DNA from: Mesostigma viride
Taxonomy: Eukaryota; Streptophyta; Mesostigmatophyceae; Mesostigmatales; Mesostigmataceae
NCBI GenBank assembly: GCA_009746045.1
Contig: RPFO01000655.1
Location: forward strand, 15,001 to 55,000
Length of the DNA: 40,000 nucleotides
Reading direction: 5' to 3'
Below, one piece after another: positions 35,269-40,000 of the stretch (positions are counted from its first letter, which is position 1; every line of letters starts with the position of its first letter). The notes beneath the pieces were generated by a model. The model was not told the origin of the DNA. It worked only from the letters and a program-made list of their open reading frames with translations, and ran no database searches. Both the position numbers and the translations under genes were made by a program.

Positions 35269-38200
35269 GGTGCAGAGGAAGGCTGCGGGTGAGAGAGCCT
35301 GAGTGAGGGCAGCAGAGCTAGGGCTGTGCTTTAGGGTGGGAGTGAGGGTGAGGGCTGGGGACACTGAACATAAGCGAGGGCCATAGCGGGGATGAAGACC
35401 AAGGAGAGTGAGGGTGGCCCTCACCTGGCGAGGGCGAGGGCGAGTGAAAGCGATGGAAAGCGAGGGCGAGGGGAAGCGCACAGGTGTAGGTAGTGGAGAG
35501 GGAGCATCAGAATGAAAGCGAGGGAAAAAGGGCCAGGGCTAGGTAGGGTGAGGATGGGCCCCAGTGCGCGAGTGTGCAGATGAGACCTGAGCGAGGGCGA
35601 GGGCAAGTGCGCCCAGGTGAGGGCCAGTGAGGGCGGGGGTGATGGCACCCAGTTGACTACTAACGATTAAAGGCGAAGTGAGGTGTGGGTGGGTTTTCCA
35701 CCGGGCGATTGCATAGGGGCCCAGGGCAAGGGCACCTGAGTGATGGTGCGAGGTTGGCGGGGAGGGTGCAGGTCAGAGCGAGAGCCAGGTCTATAGCGAT
35801 GGTAAAGGCTAGTGTAGGGTGAGGGCGGGCCCCACTGGGCAAACAAATGGACAGGGGGCCTGAGCGAGGGCGCGGGCGAGAGGTGCAGAGGAAGGCTGCG
35901 GGTGAGTGAGCCTGAATGAGGCAGCAGAGCTTGGGCTGTGCTCTAGGGTGGGAGTGAGGGCGAGGGCTGGCGATGCTGAACATAAGCGAGGGGCATAGCG
36001 GGGATGAAGACCAAGGAGGGTGAGGGTGGCCCTTACCTGGCGAGGGCGAGGGCGAGGGCGAGGGCGAGGGCGAGGGCGAGGGCGAGGGCGAGGGCGAGTG
36101 AAAGCGATGAAAAGCGAGGGCGAGGGAAACCGCGCAGGTGTAGGTAGTGGAGAGGGAGCATCAGAATGAAAGCGAGGGTAAAAGGGCCAGGGCTAGGTAG
36201 GGTGAGGATGGGCCCCAGTGCGCGAGTGTGCAGATGGGACCTGAGCGAGGGCGAGGGCAAGTGCGCCCAGGTGAGGGTCAGTGAGGGTGGGGGTGATGGC
36301 ACCCAGTTGACTACTAACGATTAAAGGCGAAGTGAGGTGTGGGTGGGTTTTCCACCGGGCGATTGCATAGGGGCCCAGGGCAAGGGCACCTGAGTGATGG
36401 TGCGAGGTTGGGGGTGAGGGTAAAGGCCAGAGCAACTTAGGGCCAGGTCTATAGCGATGGTAAAGGCTAGTGTAGGGCGAGGGCGGGCCCCACTGGGCAA
36501 ACAAATGCACAGGGGGCCTGAGCGAGGGCGCGGGCGAGAGGTGCAGAGGAAGGCTGCGGGTGAGAGAGCCTGAGTGAGGGCAGCAGAGCTAGGGCTGTGC
36601 TTTAGGGTGGGAGTGAGGGTGAGGGCTGGGGACACTGAACATAAGCGAGGGCCATAGCGGGGATGAAGACCAAGGAGAGTGAGGGTGGCCCTCACCTGGC
36701 GAGGGCGAGGGCGAGTGAAAGCGATGGAAAGCGAGGGCGAGGGGAAGCGCACAGGTGTAGGTAGTGGAGAGGGAGCATCAGAATGAAAGCGAGGGAAAAA
36801 GGGCCAGGGCTAGGTAGGGTGAGGATGGGCCCCAGTGCGCGAGTGTGCAGATGGGACCTGAGCGAGGGCGAGGGCAAGTGCGCCCAGGTGAGGGCCAGTG
36901 AGGGCGGGGGTGATGGCACCCAGTTGACTACTAACGATTAAAGGCGAAGTGAGGTGTGGGTGGGTTTTCCACCGGGCGATTGCATAGGGGCCCAGGGCAA
37001 GGGCACCTGAGTGATGGTGCGAGGTTGGCGGGGAGGGTGCAGGTCAGAGCGAGAGCCAGGTCTATAGCGATGGTAAAGGCTAGTGTAGGGTGAGGGCGGG
37101 CCCCACTGGGCAAACAAATGGACAGGGGGCCTGAGCGAGGGCGCGGGCGAGAGGTGCAGAGGAAGGCTGCGGGTGAGTGAGCCTGAATGAGGCAGCAGAG
37201 CTTGGGCTGTGCTCTAGGGTGGGAGTGAGGGCGAGGGCTGGCGATGCTGAACATAAGCGAGGGGCATAGCGGGGATGAAGACCAAGGAGGGTGAGGGTGG
37301 CCCTTACCTGGCGAGGGCGAGGGCGAGGGCGAGGGCGAGGGCGAGGGCGAGGGCGAGGGCGAGTGAAAGCGATGAAAAGCGAGGGCGAGGGAAACCGCGC
37401 AGGTGTAGGTAGTGGAGAGGGAGCATCAGAATGAAAGCGAGGGTAAAAGGGCCAGGGCTAGGTAGGGTGAGGATGGGCCCCAGTGCGCGAGTGTGCAGAT
37501 GGGACCTGAGCGAGGGCGAGGGCAAGTGCGCCCAGGTGAGGGTCAGTGAGGGTGGGGGTGATGGCACCCAGTTGACTACTAACGATTAAAGGCGAAGTGA
37601 GGTGTGGGTGGGTTTTCCACCGGGCGATTGCATAGGGGCCCAGGGCAAGGGCACCTGAGTGATGGTGCGAGGTTGGGGGTGAGGGTAAAGGCCAGAGCAA
37701 CTTAGGGCCAGGTCTATAGCGATGGTAAAGGCTAGTGTAGGGCGAGGGCGGGCCCCACTGGGCAAACAAATGCACAGGGGGCCTGAGCGAGGGCGCGGGC
37801 GAGAGGTGCAGAGGAAGGCTGCGGGTGAGAGAGCCTGAGTGAGGGCAGCAGAGCTAGGGCTGTGCTTTAGGGTGGGAGTGAGGGTGAGGGCTGGGGACAC
37901 TGAACATAAGCGAGGGCCATAGCGGGGATGAAGACCAAGGAGAGTGAGGGTGGCCCTCACCTGGCGAGGGCGAGGGCGAGTGAAAGCGATGGAAAGCGAG
38001 GGCGAGGGGAAGCGCACAGGTGTAGGTAGTGGAGAGGGAGCATCAGAATGAAAGCGAGGGAAAAAGGGCCAGGGCTAGGTAGGGTGAGGATGGGCCCCAG
38101 TGCGCGAGTGTGCAGATGGGACCTGAGCGAGGGCGAGGGCAAGTGCGCCCAGGTGAGGGCCAGTGAGGGCGGGGGTGATGGCACCCAGTTGACTACTAAC

Positions 38201-40000
38201 GATTAAAGGCGAAGTGAGGTGTGGGTGGGTTTTCCACCGGGCGATTGCATAGGGGCCCAGGGCAAGGGCACCTGAGTGAGGTATGGTGCGAGGTTGGCGG
38301 GGAGGGTGCAGGTCAGAGCGAGAGCCAGGTCTATAGCGATGGTAAAGGCTAGTGTAGGGTGAGGGCGGGCCCCACTGGGCAAACAAATGGACAGGGGGCC
38401 TGAGCGAGGGCGCGGGCGAGAGGTGCAGAGGAAGGCTGCGGGTGAGTGAGCCCGAATGAGGCAGCAGAGCTTGGGCTGTGCTCTAGGGTGGGAGTGAGGG
38501 CCAGGGCTGGCGATGCTGAACATAAGCGAGGGGCATAGCGGGGATGAAGACCAAGGAGGGTGAGGGTGGCCCTTACCTGGCGAGGGCGAGGGCGAGGGCG
38601 AGGGCGAGGGCGAGGGCGAGGGCGAGGGCGAGGGCGAGGGCGAGTGAAAGCGATGAAAAGCGAGGGCGAGGGAAACCGCGCAGGTGTAGGTAGTGGAGAG
38701 GGAGCATCAGAATGAAAGCGAGGGTAAAAGGGCCAGGGCTAGGTAGGGTGAGGATGGGCCCCAGTGCGCGAGTGTGCAGATGGGACCTGAGCGAGGGCGA
38801 GGGCAAGTGCGCCCAGGTGAGGGTCAGTGAGGGTGGGGGTGATGGCACCCAGTTGACTACTAACGATTAAAGGCGAAGTGAGGTGTGGGTGGGTTTTCCA
38901 CCGGGCGATTGCATAGGGGCCCAGGGCAAGGGCACCTGAGTGATGGTGCGAGGTTGGCGGGGAGGGTAAAGGCCAGAGCAACTTAGGGCCAGGTCTATAG
39001 CGATGATAAAGGCTAGTGTAGGGCGAGGGCGGGCCCCACTGGGCAAACAAATGCACAGGGGGCCTGAGCGAGGGCGCGGGCGAGAGGTGCAGAGGAAGGC
39101 TGCGGGTGAGAGAGCCTGAGTGAGGGCAGCAGAGCTAGGGCTGTGCTTTAGGGTGGGAGTGAGGGCGAGGGCTGGGGACACTGAACATAAGCGAGGGCCA
39201 TAGCGGGGATGAAGACCAAGGAGAGTGAGGGTGGCCCTCACCTGGCGAGGGCGAGGGCGAGTGAAAGCGATGGAAAGCGAGGGCGAGGGGAAGCGCACAG
39301 GTGTAGGTAGTGGAGAGGGAGCATCAGAATGAAAGCGAGGGAAAAAGGGCCAGGGCTAGGTAGGGTGAGGATGGGCCCCAGTGCGCGAGTGTGCAGATGG
39401 GACCTGAGCGAGGGCGAGGGCAAGTGCGCCCAGGTGAGGGTCAGTGAGGGTGGGGGTGATGGCACCCAGTTGACTACTAACGATTAAAGGCGAAGTGAGG
39501 TGTGGGTGGGTTTTCCACCGGGCGATTGCATAGGGGCCCAGGGCAAGGGCACCTGAGTGATGGTGCGAGGTTGGCGGGGAGGGTGCAGGTCAGAGCGAGA
39601 GCCAGGTCTATAGCGATGGTAAAGGCTAGTGTAGGGTGAGGGCGGGCCCCACTGGGCAAACAAATGGACAGGGGGCCTGAGCGAGGGCGCGGGCGAGAGG
39701 TGCAGAGGAAGGCTGCGGGTGAGTGAGCCTGAATGAGGCAGCAGAGCTTGGGCTGTGCTCTAGGGTGGGAGTGAGGGCGAGGGCTGGCGATGCTGAACAT
39801 AAGCGAGGGGCATAGCGGGGATGAAGACCAAGGAGGGTGAGGGTGGCCCTTACCTGGCGAGGGCGAGGGCGAGGGCGAGGGCGAGGGCGAGGGCGAGGGC
39901 GAGTGAAAGCGATGAAAAGCGAGGGCGAGGGAAACCGCGCAGGTGTAGGTAGTGGAGAGGGAGCATCAGAATGAAAGCGAGGGTAAAAGGGCCAGGGCTA
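35269..40000. repeat. Satellite with dimeric higher-order repeat (~1.27 kb)
   Basis: A landmark (cctggcgagggcgaggg) recurs at 35,424, 36,036, 36,695, 37,307, 37,960, 38,576, 39,241 and 39,853. The intervals alternate between about 612-616 and 653-665. Two monomer types therefore alternate: type A has ctcacctggcg with two hexamers and gatggaaagcg; type B has cttacctggcg with about 7-10 hexamers and gatgaaaagcg. Dimers repeat every 1,265-1,281 bp and are nearly identical. The array is open at the window end. Minus-strand frames of 75-143 codons recur in each unit but show no protein-like constraint. Confidence 0.9.

Noticed and set aside
34969-35481. RG- and RP-rich ORFs on both strands
   Set aside because: They are translations of the GAGGGC array. 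Real Arg-Gly proteins would not be open on both strands with the same hexamer.
36603-36609. TTTAGGG word as a plant-type telomere repeat
   Set aside because: It occurs only once per type-A satellite unit and never in tandem, so it is not a telomere.
35421-39800. Recurring minus-strand ORFs of 75-143 codons in the satellite
   Set aside because: They repeat with the satellite unit, have low-complexity Pro/Ser/Leu composition and no domain. Their openness follows from the G-rich repeat lacking stops.

Overview
This window comes from a eukaryotic nuclear genome and consists almost entirely of repeats and transposable elements. I found no convincing host gene, rRNA, tRNA or CRISPR array. The organism is probably a green alga or other alga with a large, repeat-rich genome. 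The reasons are several LTR and non-LTR retrotransposon families, LINE 3' ends with tetranucleotide tails, long microsatellites, and a Ty3/gypsy element carrying a DNA methyltransferase (from memory, such elements are known from dinoflagellates and a charophyte alga). The taxonomic guess is weak.

Layout. 1-4,740: non-coding DNA with a degenerate ~185-bp repeat, LINE 3' fragments, a solo LTR, a foldback (MITE-like) element and microsatellites. 4,740-18,370: a cluster of LINE-A 3' ends that is locally duplicated. One copy is interrupted by a 10.4-kb Ty3/gypsy element (5,737-16,163); the other copy (17,197-18,028) preserves the empty target site, so both edges and a 4-bp target-site duplication (GGCT) can be read exactly. 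18,930-29,520: an older copia-like element (C2, minus strand), split inside its integrase by a younger copia-like element (C1, 19,308-27,135, minus strand) with near-identical 618/617-bp LTRs and a 5-bp duplication TTGCA. 29,520-34,980: degenerate sequence, a coiled-coil ORF remnant, short tandem repeats and the longest LINE-A fragment. 34,980-40,000: a GAGGGC hexanucleotide array followed by a satellite with a dimeric ~1.27-kb higher-order unit, running off the window end.

The most interesting object is the Ty3/gypsy element. Its polyprotein reads gag, CCHC knuckle, retropepsin, C5-cytosine DNA methyltransferase, RT, RNase H, DDE integrase, PHD finger. So it carries both a potential writer of DNA methylation and a potential chromatin reader. 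Its ends are not ordinary LTRs: they form a split direct repeat (L - genes - R - GC - L - R), an architecture known from DIRS/PAT-type tyrosine-recombinase elements, yet this element encodes a DDE integrase and made a target-site duplication. A rearranged two-LTR circle is the main alternative.

The copia-like C1 element has the unusual order gag, integrase, protease-like domain, RT, RNase H. An in-frame TGA separates gag from pol, and C2 shows the same TGA layout. C1's coding core is strikingly poor in CpG, while its LTRs and leader ORF are CpG-rich. The frameshifts checked in both elements are each repaired by one extra base in a short same-base run, mostly G, so many may be consensus errors rather than decay.
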